Shown here: positions 17,868 to 26,877 of the stretch, one piece after another
Layout: each line of letters begins with the position of its first letter
How positions within the stretch are numbered: position 1 is the stretch's first letter
NCBI GenBank assembly: GCA_963726785.1
Contig: CAVSDJ010000007.1
Span: 558,001 to 622,000, forward strand
Source of the DNA: DATEKX01 sp963726785
GTDB taxonomy: Bacteria > Acidobacteriota > Blastocatellia > UBA7656
DNA: 64,000 nt
Direction of reading: 5' to 3'
The notes under the pieces: model-generated
Databases searched by the model: none
What the model was told of the DNA's origin: nothing
What the model saw: only the letters and a program-made list of their open reading frames with translations
Program-made: the position numbers and the translations under genes

Positions 17868-18878
17868 TTACACTACTTCGCTCCGTAATTGCGGGAAGAC
17901 CTTTGAAACTTTATTCAGCAGGTAATCACCGTATGTGCCGCGAAATTCATGGACGCTTGCGCGATCCCATCGCTCGTCTCTGTTGTCGGCGACATCATGT
18001 GCGATCTCCACTGGCTTCACTTCAGCGTTGAAGTTCGGGTCGAAGAAGAAGGGAAACGATAAACGGTCCTGCTCGGCAACTTTCTGCACGCGATGAGGCG
18101 TAGACAGATAAAGCCCTCCGGTCATCCGGTCGAGCATGTCCCCTATATTGCACACGAACGAATTCGGTATGGGAGGAGCGGCTACCCATCGAGACTTTAC
18201 TTTCACCTCAAGACCTCCCGACATATCCTGCTTCAGCATAGTGAGCAGGCCGTAATCTGTGTGCTCTCCGACCCCCCAGGTTGATTCAAGCTCGGGCGCT
18301 CGTCGGGCGGGAGGATAGTTGAATATGCGAAACAAAATAAGCGGGTCTGATGTGTAGCGGTCGGCAAAATATGATTCCTCCAGTCCGAGGCTGAGCGCGA
18401 TGCCGCTCATCAATAAGTGACCGAGCCGCGTCATGCTATTCATGTAATCGAGCACTACATCGCGCAGTTCCGGTATGCCGGGTGGGAAAAGATTAGCGCC
18501 GTGCATTGGCGCGCCAGCCTTCACCATAGGGTGATCGGCTCCGAGTTCAGCGCCGAAATATATTCCCTCCTTCAGATCAGGCTTGCCGCTTGTCAATTCA
18601 TTCCCAACCGGAAAATATCCGCGCCACGCTCTGCCTCCGCGCGACATGCTTATTTCAAGCTTCGTTTCAGCAGCCTGCGCGAAAAACTTTCGACTGACTT
18701 CTTCCAATCGCTGTTGCAGTCGTTCATCTACGCCATGACCGACAACATAAAAGAAGCCGCACTCGCGGCACGCGCGATGGATTTCAAGGGCGACTTCGCG
18801 CCGCGCATCTGTTCCGCGCACGAGCGCAGTGATGTCTATGACGGGAATGCGCGAATAACTGTCTGTTGAATTATCCAT
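17868..18878 (-). CDS. Isopenicillin N synthase-like 2-oxoglutarate/Fe(II) dioxygenase
   Basis: A 336-residue member of the IPNS/2OG-Fe(II) oxygenase family. The N-terminal DIOX_N region reads IPVIDITALVRG and CGFFYVVGHGVDE. The iron triad is His and Asp in GEHTDYGLLTML and His in YLSTPHRVQKV, with the 2-oxoglutarate-binding Arg in DRLSFPFFFDPNF. The enzyme should oxidise a small molecule in the cytoplasm; the substrate is unknown. It is the first gene of a two-gene unit with the MFS exporter. Confidence 0.93.
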   Translation of the reverse strand: MDNSTDSYSRIPVIDITALVRGTDARREVALEIHRACRECGFFYVVGHGVDERLQQRLEEVSRKFFAQAAETKLEISMSRGGRAWRGYFPVGNELTSGKPDLKEGIYFGAELGADHPMVKAGAPMHGANLFPPGIPELRDVVLDYMNSMTRLGHLLMSGIALSLGLEESYFADRYTSDPLILFRIFNYPPARRAPELESTWGVGEHTDYGLLTMLKQDMSGGLEVKVKSRWVAAPPIPNSFVCNIGDMLDRMTGGLYLSTPHRVQKVAEQDRLSFPFFFDPNFNAEVKPVEIAHDVADNRDERWDRASVHEFRGTYGDYLLNKVSKVFPQLRSEVV

Positions 18879-19081
18879 TTCACGGCTACCTGTTTGCCTG
18901 AGACACTAGTTTTCATCAGTCTTATGTTCCGCGGGGAACTGTTCTGGTCAAACAATTCTATATCTTATTAAGCCGTGGAATCCATAGGGCTTATCTGCGT
19001 GTGACTGAGCGCCAACTGAAGAGAATAGGATACGTTTATTGACGATAGCTATGGCCGCATTGAATTCTTTTGGCGGCTGGC

Positions 19082-19120
19082 GAAATTTCCCCCCTTCCCT
19101 TGTCACCTATTCAGTGAGCA
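19082..19120 (+). promoter_or_regulatory. Shared upstream element, copy 1 (before CHAT gene)
   Basis: GAAATTTCCCCCCTTCCCTT followed by GTCACC and CAGTGAGCA lies 44-82 bases before the CHAT gene. A similar block precedes the next gene at 20072-20116. The 285 bases between 18879 and 19163 hold no gene. Confidence 0.35.
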
Positions 19121-19163
19121 GCCTTTACTGCCCGAACCAATACATCTCGATTAAGGAGCTACG

Positions 19164-19952
19164 ATGGCAGATAAAATCAAAGTGTTGTTCATGGCAGCTA
19201 ATCCGTTAAATACCTATCACTTACGCGTAGACGAAGAGGCGCGCGAGATTGATGAAAAGATTCAAATCGGCACGAAGCGGGATTGCTTTGAGTTCATCTC
19301 GGTTGAGGCTGTGAGGACAGGAGACCTGCAAAAAGCATTGCTCCGCCACCAGCCGCACATAGTTCACTTCAGCGGCCACGGGCATAAGACCAACGGGATC
19401 ATATTGGAAGATAATTCCGGCGATATGAAGCCTGTCCGTAAGGAAGCTCTAGCCAGCTTATTCAATGTTCTCAAAGATAACATTCGGATAGTGGTCTTAA
19501 ATGCCTGCTACTCAAAATATCAACTGAAATCGTTCTCTCAGATAATCGATTTCACTATTGGGATGAACAAGGCGATAGGAGACAAAGCGGCAATAGTTTT
19601 TGCCGCTTATTTCTATCAGGCTCTTGCCTTTGGGCGTTCCGTAAAAGACGCTTTCGATCTGGCTAAGAGTCAATTGCGCATCGAAGGTATTCCTGCATTC
19701 AAGATTCCTGAAATGCTGATAAAAGATGGGGCGGACGCTTCGCAGCCGTTATCAAATACGGCAGCCTGCCAAAGCGACCAGCCTGAGCCTGAGAGTAAGC
19801 AGCGAACCAAAAGCGATAAAGACGCGCATTCAAATCAAGGCGGCTTCTCAGTGAAGGTCAAGGGCTCGAAGGTTGGACAGGTGAACAGGGTTAACGGAGA
19901 CGGGGCTATGATTATTGGAAATCTAGTTAACAAAAACCAAGGTGATCGCTAA
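19164..19952 (+). CDS. CHAT-domain (caspase-like) protease, probable effector
   Basis: The 262-residue protein is a compact CHAT protease. KVLFMAANPLNTYHLRVDEE starts the fold; the catalytic His is H72 in IVHFSGHGHKT and the catalytic Cys C115 in IRIVVLNACYS, the HxGHG/NAC pair of clan CD peptidases. KAAIVFAAYFYQALAFGRSV is the helix near the C-terminal end of the domain. After a charged linker (about 195-225), residues 236-253 form a glycine/asparagine-rich tail (VGQVNRVNGDGAMIIGNL) that resembles a segment in the next gene product. AAGGAG precedes ATG 19164. CHAT proteases act as effectors in several prokaryotic conflict systems, including Craspase. No signal peptide or membrane helix, so cytoplasmic. 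Role in this locus is inferred from the neighbours. Confidence 0.88.
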   Translation: MADKIKVLFMAANPLNTYHLRVDEEAREIDEKIQIGTKRDCFEFISVEAVRTGDLQKALLRHQPHIVHFSGHGHKTNGIILEDNSGDMKPVRKEALASLFNVLKDNIRIVVLNACYSKYQLKSFSQIIDFTIGMNKAIGDKAAIVFAAYFYQALAFGRSVKDAFDLAKSQLRIEGIPAFKIPEMLIKDGADASQPLSNTAACQSDQPEPESKQRTKSDKDAHSNQGGFSVKVKGSKVGQVNRVNGDGAMIIGNLVNKNQGDR

Positions 19953-19995
19953 AGGCGCTAGAGAGTTTGACAGTAAAAGGTTTGCCCGTGGCAGT

Positions 19996-20035
19996 CGGGA
20001 GCGGTTCAGGCAGAATCTTTCTAGAACTGCTCCCG
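19996..20035 (+). terminator. Hairpin after CHAT gene (possible terminator or attenuator)
   Basis: CGGGAGCGGTTC (19996-20007) pairs with GAACTGCTCCCG (20024-20035), one G-T pair in twelve. No T-run follows, so it may slow rather than end transcription. The 356-base gap 19953-20308 otherwise contains only the shared upstream element and presumably the promoter of the following operon. Confidence 0.5.
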
Positions 20036-20071
20036 GCATACTGCTATCGCTTATACAAATTCCGGTCCAAT

Positions 20072-20116
20072 GAAATTTTCCACCCCCTTCTGTCACTCAT
20101 GAATTATCAGTGGCAA
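20072..20116 (+). promoter_or_regulatory. Shared upstream element, copy 2 (before zinc-ribbon/NTPase-like gene)
   Basis: GAAATTTTCCACCCCCTTCT then GTCACT and CAGTGGCA resembles the block at 19082-19120 (GAAATTT, C-run, TTC, TGTCAC, CAGTG in the same order). It could be a common promoter or regulator site tying the CHAT gene to the downstream operon. Confidence 0.35.
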
Positions 20117-20314
20117 TAGCAGTATCGAGTTATAGATTTCGTTTGGCGGAGGGAACCCGAAACGCTCGCTTTAAACCTGAGCCGTCGTCAGCATTTAAGG
20201 CCGCTTACTAAAGACTTTTTAATTATATCCGGTAGATGTATTTAAACCGTCAGTGCTTTTGCGCTTGAGGATAGTTTTGTTTGTTGAGATTGGCAGGCGC
20301 AGAAAAGGATGACT

Positions 20315-23056
20315 ATGGATTTTGTTTGCTCTGAGTGCCAACAAACGTCGCCTGATTCCTCGCATTGCATTCACTGCCCTGCGCCTGTGCAAAACAACAA
20401 CCCGGTCGCGAACCCGATAGCGGGTTCGCCAGGACAGGCATTGCCGCAAAGCGGCTCAGCCTCTCAGAACACACCTCAGCAATTAAATCCGTCAGGTGGA
20501 GCACAGGCCGGAAATGCTGCGCAACAGAATCAGGGTAACAAGAAAAAAAAGGTCGAAAATAAGCCCGGCATAAAGAAGTCAGACCTGGAACAGTTCAATC
20601 TGAAGAGCGACAAAAATATTTTTGCGAAAAACTTGAACCGGATTCAGGGAAATGAAAAGAAGATAGAAGATAAAACAGTAGTACAACATTCGACTGTGGG
20701 GCAAATCACTGCGGTGCAGGGTAACGATGCCATCATTGCGAACAATCTTACTGTTGTTCATGGGACTGCGGAGGAAATTGAAAGCTGGTCATTTATACAA
20801 TTTACTACGGAACTATATGAGAAAAAATATCAAGACATACCTGAATTCTTCTCGGAAGAACTCGCGATCAAATCCAACGCATTGAAGCAAGACCGCCTCG
20901 TACTACTCAGTTGCATAGACCATAAAATAGCTCAAGCCGCTGCCTTCGCAATTATAGAAGAGATCGGGATTGAGGATAAGCACAGGCGGCTGCTCAATTT
21001 CGAGAGGGTAGGGAAACAGAATACCGATCTGGGCATTTACCTGTTACTGAAAAAGAAGGTCGAGGTGGAATCGCAAACCGTTATCGTCGTGGACGCGCTC
21101 AGTGACATGGCGCAAAAGTTTTTGGATTCGTTGTTTAACGCGACAGTAAACGGGTGTGGAGACATTAAGCGGGATTTGAAAAGCAACGACCTGTTATTGA
21201 TCTGCCTTGTTGATGCAGAAAAGATTGGCAGCCGGTTCAATGGCAAAAATCAGGAATTTCATTTCAGCCTGTGGGGGCTTCCTTTTTTACCACACCTGTT
21301 GAGACGGCATTACCCCGATCAGTACGTTTATCTGGGAGAGCAGATACAGCGACAACGACAACAGGGAAAATGGAGTAAAGACGAGCGCGAATTTTGCGGG
21401 CAGGTAAATACCTGCATTAAAAACGGCGCGTTGCTGAATGTAATTGAGCAGGGCGGAGTATCCGGCGCTCCGATTCAAAACGATCCCGTATTCAATGATG
21501 AAAAGCCGATTCACAATACGGTCTTGTACGCCGCCACATTCTTTCCAAACTTGAATCCCAACCAATTTAATCGCCTCGTGTCAGTGTTGCTGGGCAATCA
21601 AACGATGACGATTACCGTTCCAGTCAATCAAAAAGCCGAAGACGGAACGGTCAAAGCAGTAGAAATTCAAAAAGAGAGGTCACTCATTCAGATATGGAAA
21701 GAAAGCTCGGATAAGATATCAAGGGAATGTCGCCTTATAGCCAGCAAAGATTCAAAGACCATGATTTTTTCCGACATCGGGCGCAGAGATGGTTTGAAGA
21801 GTTACCTCGAAGAAGAGTATAGCCTATACATTCAGAATAAGTTCACATCCGTTCAAGACAGCGGATTGCTTTTCGACTCGTCAAAAAGCATTGCGAAAAA
21901 TGTAATCAATCTGATCGTGGACATGGCGTTAAGCTACCCGGATTATTACGGCAAGGAATGGCTGCCGGAAGTCATTAGAATAATCAGGGATTATTTTGCG
22001 TTTGATGAAGCTGCCGTTTCGCATTCAAGAGAGCCTATAATTCAACTCATAAACAAATCGGGGGGGCTGAGGACAGAAGCCCAGGTCTATGAGCGTATTT
22101 CGGAATTGATACGCGAGATGCTGACTTACCCGCAACTGGCGGAAGTCATAAGCGCGCTGATGAGCCAACTGCTGGTAACAAATCTTCACGACACGGCGTT
22201 GAAAATAATCCGGCATTTGCGATTCGCTCCGAACTTCGACGAATTCTACTGGATGAGCCGACTGCTCAATCAAGGCGACGAAGAAATACGCATTCAAACA
22301 TACGATTACCTGTATGGCGAAGTGAAGAAGATGGGGCGCAACATATATCAAATTATGGGCATGATTCAGAAGTGGCTGCCTGCTTCGGATTGCGATCCTC
22401 AAAAGTATTCGTTCTGGAACAGGTTCGCGCTGCGTTTGATGATCGAGTATTGCCTTGAGACAACATACAGATACGATCCGAAAAATTATGGCGTATGGCC
22501 TTGCCGGTATCCGCTGTTTGCTGCCGAAGATGCTAACGCAGCCGCGAGCGATTTTGATCTTCTCACAAGATGGCTTTTCCATCCCGGTATGAAATATATA
22601 ACGGATGGTAAAGATTTCGACGAAAATCTCAACCAGTTGCTCCCGGCTTTGATTTCCATATGGATGTTCATACTGCTTGGCCAGCCTGTGCAGGACGCCG
22701 CCGAATCAGGCTTCGTGGTTTCCGGCAACTATAACATGCTCTACTCCGAACCCGGCGAAGACGATGTGACTGGCAGCCAAGCCAGCGCCTCATCGAATCC
22801 CGATTTCACTGCCAGCACGGTGATGAATATGTTTTTGGGGCAGATCATAGAAAAGACTGACCAGACTAATCAAAAACATATTCAGCATATCATGATCCTG
22901 TATTGGGAACAGATGAGCGATCTGATCATGTTTGCCCTCGATGACCTCGAATATGCGGATCGCAACCAGCGAAAAGAATTAATCTGGAAGCGAAACCTTA
23001 TAAGAAAACTGTTAGTGAACTTCAGAAGGTTGCAGAGACAACCCAAAACTTTCTAA
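20315..23056 (+). CDS. Zinc-ribbon protein with degenerate NTPase-like core (conflict-system adaptor/sensor?)
   Basis: About 913 residues. The N-terminus is a zinc ribbon (CSECQQTSPDSSHCIHC, residues 5-21), then a Gln/Asn/Pro-rich linker. Residues about 100-150 hold repeated NLxxIQGN/NLTVVHG strands, including VGQITAVQGNDAIIANNL, like the CHAT protein tail. Next comes a Rossmann-like part: DRLVLLSCIDHKIAQAAAFA where a P-loop would be, QTVIVVDAL as Walker-B-like and DLLLICLVDAEKI as sensor-like strand. No GxxxxGK[ST] is present, so it looks like an inactive STAND/AAA module. The remaining 600 residues are helical and unrecognised. ATG 20315 (AAGG upstream) is preferred over 20309. First gene of a four-gene run; 26 bases to the next. 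Function is inferred only. Confidence 0.8.
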   Translation: MDFVCSECQQTSPDSSHCIHCPAPVQNNNPVANPIAGSPGQALPQSGSASQNTPQQLNPSGGAQAGNAAQQNQGNKKKKVENKPGIKKSDLEQFNLKSDKNIFAKNLNRIQGNEKKIEDKTVVQHSTVGQITAVQGNDAIIANNLTVVHGTAEEIESWSFIQFTTELYEKKYQDIPEFFSEELAIKSNALKQDRLVLLSCIDHKIAQAAAFAIIEEIGIEDKHRRLLNFERVGKQNTDLGIYLLLKKKVEVESQTVIVVDALSDMAQKFLDSLFNATVNGCGDIKRDLKSNDLLLICLVDAEKIGSRFNGKNQEFHFSLWGLPFLPHLLRRHYPDQYVYLGEQIQRQRQQGKWSKDEREFCGQVNTCIKNGALLNVIEQGGVSGAPIQNDPVFNDEKPIHNTVLYAATFFPNLNPNQFNRLVSVLLGNQTMTITVPVNQKAEDGTVKAVEIQKERSLIQIWKESSDKISRECRLIASKDSKTMIFSDIGRRDGLKSYLEEEYSLYIQNKFTSVQDSGLLFDSSKSIAKNVINLIVDMALSYPDYYGKEWLPEVIRIIRDYFAFDEAAVSHSREPIIQLINKSGGLRTEAQVYERISELIREMLTYPQLAEVISALMSQLLVTNLHDTALKIIRHLRFAPNFDEFYWMSRLLNQGDEEIRIQTYDYLYGEVKKMGRNIYQIMGMIQKWLPASDCDPQKYSFWNRFALRLMIEYCLETTYRYDPKNYGVWPCRYPLFAAEDANAAASDFDLLTRWLFHPGMKYITDGKDFDENLNQLLPALISIWMFILLGQPVQDAAESGFVVSGNYNMLYSEPGEDDVTGSQASASSNPDFTASTVMNMFLGQIIEKTDQTNQKHIQHIMILYWEQMSDLIMFALDDLEYADRNQRKELIWKRNLIRKLLVNFRRLQRQPKTF

Positions 23057-23082
23057 CTCCGGGCGAAAAAAAGGAGATCAAT

Positions 23083-25347
23083 ATGGCTCAAATCCTGGCC
23101 TTGGACACTGTCATAAAAAAAATCAACGCCTACGAGAAACCGGATGCCGACGCGCAGAAGATAATCATCATAAACGCTAAAAACAGGAAGGTCGTCAAAA
23201 AGAACATCTTGGGGAGCTTCGGTAATTTGAGATATTACCGAGTTTCTAACGACAGTGACGCTCTCAATATTGTCGATAAAATTGAGATACCCGGTTTCCG
23301 GTTGCCGGGTCATGAAAACAGCGTTGATGTTTCTTTGAGTCTTATGGCGGTAAGTTGCAGGCCCGGAAATGAAGAACAAGTCGCCAGCGCGCTATTTCAT
23401 AAGTCCGACTCGCCCGTCAAAGTTCTTGAAGGCCACATCATAAGGTGGTTTATCGAATACAGCCGCTATGACCTGAATCGATTAATCGAGAATTATTTTA
23501 AGAGCAGAGGCGGTCTGCAAGATGAGATAAAAACCTGGGTACTGAAAGAGACTGGCTTGAGCCTTTTTCAGGTTACGCTTTCACTGGACGCTGAGAAATC
23601 TTCCGGGCCGATACCTGTGGTTAAAGATCACCTTGCCATCCGCGTGAAGGATTATGGCGAGGAACAGGATCTTAGCCTTGAGGCCGAGTTGGAAGTTGAC
23701 GAGGGTAACAAGACCAACGCCATACTGCATTACTCTAAAAATCAGGAACTGAACCAACTGGTGCTTCAAGAGGTCAGGAGCTACATAAAGCAGAATGTAT
23801 CAATGCAACAGTTCTGCACGGAACTGAACCATGGGCCTGTAAAAGAGAAGCTCATCAATCACCTCAATGACGCGTTGAAACCGGCGGGGCGGAAAGTATC
23901 GCCCCTCAACCTTAAGCCTGCGATTCCCGATAATCTGCAATTCTTCTTTCAGGATCAAAGGGATGTCATATGCGAAGTGCAGGAGTACCCGGAACCAATT
24001 CTCATCAATAACAAGGTTCAGATGATCCTCACAGACATTGCCAGATACAAAGCTGCAAACTCTCCCGACCTGAAATCCTGGCTTAAGGAAAGACTTGATC
24101 GGATTGTTTCTCAATGTCTTTTCTATACCAGGTATATTGACCTGCTCATAAGATTTGAGCCGATTAAAGAATGTATAAAGTTCTCTTTGAGCGCCGAAGC
24201 GGAGATCATCGGGTACGAGATAAAACAACTTATAACGGTGCCCGACCTTGAGCCAATCAAATGGAAAGATAATTTCCCTGTCCCCTCAGAAGATGCGACA
24301 TTTGAAACCAGGCTTCGCAATGTCCATGTCAAGTTACACATCGTAGTTACTGCGAGAATTCCCGACTTGGAAAAAATAGAGACCTTCCTCAACCAGCAGC
24401 AGAACATCCCGGATTTGATGAGACAATCTGTTATAGATGTAACAACCCAATTCCTGCACACCGTAGAGCCTGAACGATTTTACATGCAATTCAAATTTCC
24501 TGACAAAGTCGGCGAAAAGTCAGTGGAGAGAGAGTTGATCGAACTGATCAGAAAAGAGCTGACGGAGAAATACCACGCAGAGGTCATTAATGTAATCCCA
24601 AAAGTAGTTGATACAGACCTGATGATAAGGTTCAAAGAGCTTCAAGAAACGATATGTCCGTTCACGGTCGAGATACGCTCGCTGCACGGCGGGGAGAGCG
24701 TGGTCTTCAAAGGAAAGTTCAATGTGGATACCGTTGATCCGCTGGGCTGGCACAAATTTCAGATGCGCAATTACAAAATAGATCAAATCAAGCAACATCT
24801 GGAAGAATATGTCGGCGCAACATTACGGACTTTCCCGAGTGATTTACTGGTGTATAAAGACCATGATCGCCGGACCGAGATAGAGACTTTGATCAAGGCC
24901 CTGGTCGAGAAAAATGTGGCCGAAGAATTCGGCCTGATCATAAATATAAACACTGTCTATCGAGAGCATACCGTCTTAGAGGCAGCTACAAATCAGCAAC
25001 AGATCGGTCGCTATGAAGAGAGGCTGAGACTGGCCGGAAGCTATCTTGATGACAAAGCAGCCGCCGACATGGAGATCAATCAGGAGAAGCTGACGCAGGT
25101 CAGGAAGCTGCTGGAGAGACGCACTTATCTGACGACGCAGACGGGCACAGAGGAGGAAATCGCGGAAATAGACGAAAAGATAAGACAGATTAGAGAGGGA
25201 TTTGCGCCTGAATCCATACCTTCCATCGAGGAGGTCGAGAATATTTTCCTGTCGAATTCCGCCAGAAAAGCCAGCTTGACAGAGTTCTCTAGGCTTCTAG
25301 CCGCGCCAAAATCCACCAACAACAATGGGCAAGAGGAGGGCGATTAA
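23083..25347 (+). CDS. Multi-repeat SPFH/Band 7-like protein
   Basis: The 754-residue protein has no signal peptide or membrane helix. At least two segments share a Band 7/SPFH-like pattern: residues about 79-170 (VDVSLSLMAVSCRPGNEEQV ... LSLFQVTLSLDAE) and about 185-290 (LSLEAELEVDEGNK ... LVLQEVRSYIKQNVSMQQF). Two weaker copies follow at about 305-400 and 415-610. The C-terminus (about 640-710) is strongly charged and probably coiled coil. SPFH proteins assemble into rings or cages at membranes. A clear AAGGAG precedes ATG 23083, and the stop codon overlaps the next start (TAATG), so it is coupled to the ZorA-like channel gene. The SPFH assignment is by pattern, moderate certainty. Confidence 0.75.
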   Translation: MAQILALDTVIKKINAYEKPDADAQKIIIINAKNRKVVKKNILGSFGNLRYYRVSNDSDALNIVDKIEIPGFRLPGHENSVDVSLSLMAVSCRPGNEEQVASALFHKSDSPVKVLEGHIIRWFIEYSRYDLNRLIENYFKSRGGLQDEIKTWVLKETGLSLFQVTLSLDAEKSSGPIPVVKDHLAIRVKDYGEEQDLSLEAELEVDEGNKTNAILHYSKNQELNQLVLQEVRSYIKQNVSMQQFCTELNHGPVKEKLINHLNDALKPAGRKVSPLNLKPAIPDNLQFFFQDQRDVICEVQEYPEPILINNKVQMILTDIARYKAANSPDLKSWLKERLDRIVSQCLFYTRYIDLLIRFEPIKECIKFSLSAEAEIIGYEIKQLITVPDLEPIKWKDNFPVPSEDATFETRLRNVHVKLHIVVTARIPDLEKIETFLNQQQNIPDLMRQSVIDVTTQFLHTVEPERFYMQFKFPDKVGEKSVERELIELIRKELTEKYHAEVINVIPKVVDTDLMIRFKELQETICPFTVEIRSLHGGESVVFKGKFNVDTVDPLGWHKFQMRNYKIDQIKQHLEEYVGATLRTFPSDLLVYKDHDRRTEIETLIKALVEKNVAEEFGLIININTVYREHTVLEAATNQQQIGRYEERLRLAGSYLDDKAAADMEINQEKLTQVRKLLERRTYLTTQTGTEEEIAEIDEKIRQIREGFAPESIPSIEEVENIFLSNSARKASLTEFSRLLAAPKSTNNNGQEEGD

Positions 25348-26843
25348 TGAGAGACTGGGGTTCCATTGATTCTGCTTTACGACAGGCAGTTGCCGGGGCT
25401 TCGACGAATGACCTGTTGAAGCAGGCGTCATTCTGGCGAGGTCAACTCTCTTTCCTCGTCATAGTCGGCATTAGCATCATTTCTATGTATATCCTTGCCC
25501 CGTACACCTATGATTTTTCTGATGGATGGGGGGCTTTAACCATCATTGTTCAGCTTTTGGCTTTATGGGGCGCGATAATATCGATAAAGGCGCTGGCAAA
25601 GCTCGACATGGAGACAGCCATTATTTGCGAGATAGAATGGCGAGGGGCAAATTGCCTGCGGGAGATTGAGTCGGGCAGAAGGGCGCGCGTCGAACTGGAA
25701 CACTTGGAACAGGCCATCGTGCCTAACAATCCAAGCAATCCGCCTCCGGCGATGATTCGCCTGTTTCAACACATTTGCAAAGAAGCGAAAGATCGCAAAT
25801 TTGAATCGAGCGTCAACGTCATACAGTCATATCGCGAAGAGCCGCTCGATGATATTTTCAAACTACAGAACCTGCAAAAAATCGCGCTGTGGCTGGGCAT
25901 ACTCGGAACGTTTATCGGCTTGCTGATCGCTATAAGAGCCGGAAATTTGAGCAACCCGCAAAGCGGCGACGCTTTACTGCGAATCATCCAGAAGATGTTT
26001 GATGGGCTTATCATATCTTTCAGCGCCAGCCTCGCAGGACTGGAAGTTGCCGTGATACTGGGATTCTTTCTGCTGCTGCTGCGCAAACGGCAGGAATCGT
26101 ATTTTAAGTACATGGAAAGCGCGGCTATTATCATGCTTTCTCTGGCCCGCAATTCAATCAACAAGGATCACTTTCTGGCAGAATTCAACCAGATCAATGC
26201 CACTGTGAGTGACTTGAGTAACAGGGTTTACGAACAAACCAGGACACTCTCTCAACGAATCATAGACATTCAGAAACAGATTAAAGATCAAACAGATCAG
26301 ATTCAGACAGGGATCGGCAAGCTTTCCGTTGCCGGAGTGCAGTTCGACGGGTTTTTGAAACAGGCCAGCAGCGCGCAACAAGAATTCATTGATGACGTCA
26401 GAGGCGTATACGACGTGATTTCACTGAAGAACCTGGGCACAACGTTACAACAAAGCGTCATCCAGGCTGAAAAGCAGATGTCGGATGCGCTTGGCGTGAA
26501 CGTCTTTCAAATATCAAAACAGTTGGCGACCTTCAATAACTCTATCAGCACGCTGAATGGGGCCTTGCAGGGCCAATCACACAGAGCGGCGGAAGACTTG
26601 AAAAAGATTGAAGATCACATTAAAGCCTTAATAACTGAAAGCATTATTGCAATCAAGACCGTCTACAAACAATTACAACAAAACTCGAACAGAGACGCCT
26701 ATTCAGCTCATTCGCTCAAGACAGATTTACAAGACCTATCACGCAAGATAGGAGATATGAGCAGGGCGATCGAGCAGGCCAGGTATTTAACCCGGCCAAG
26801 ACGACGGAGCTTTCGGGAATTTATAACCTCTATAAGATGGTAA
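25347..26843 (+). CDS. MotA/TolQ/ExbB-family proton channel protein, ZorA-like
   Basis: A 498-residue inner-membrane protein with four predicted helices (about 34-52, 62-82, 178-197, 222-246). The MotA/TolQ/ExbB signature is seen in LWLGILGTFIGLLIAI and MFDGLIISFSASLAGLEVAV. After helix 4 a long cytoplasmic tail of 250 residues (about 250-498) is helical and coiled-coil-like (VSDLSNRVYEQTRTLSQRII; AAEDLKKIEDHIKAL), as in ZorA of Zorya, where the tail is thought to carry a signal from the motor into the cytoplasm. Its ATG overlaps the previous stop. The MotB-like partner follows after 34 bases, so the two should form one complex. Confidence 0.88.
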   Translation: MRDWGSIDSALRQAVAGASTNDLLKQASFWRGQLSFLVIVGISIISMYILAPYTYDFSDGWGALTIIVQLLALWGAIISIKALAKLDMETAIICEIEWRGANCLREIESGRRARVELEHLEQAIVPNNPSNPPPAMIRLFQHICKEAKDRKFESSVNVIQSYREEPLDDIFKLQNLQKIALWLGILGTFIGLLIAIRAGNLSNPQSGDALLRIIQKMFDGLIISFSASLAGLEVAVILGFFLLLLRKRQESYFKYMESAAIIMLSLARNSINKDHFLAEFNQINATVSDLSNRVYEQTRTLSQRIIDIQKQIKDQTDQIQTGIGKLSVAGVQFDGFLKQASSAQQEFIDDVRGVYDVISLKNLGTTLQQSVIQAEKQMSDALGVNVFQISKQLATFNNSISTLNGALQGQSHRAAEDLKKIEDHIKALITESIIAIKTVYKQLQQNSNRDAYSAHSLKTDLQDLSRKIGDMSRAIEQARYLTRPRRRSFREFITSIRW

Positions 26844-26877
26844 GCACTGTTCGGGCAGATTGAAACGAGGCTCGTCT

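Noticed and set aside
20315..23056. Active STAND or AAA ATPase annotation
   Set aside because: The strand order fits, but no Walker A GxxxxGK[ST] exists; only a degenerate core can be supported.
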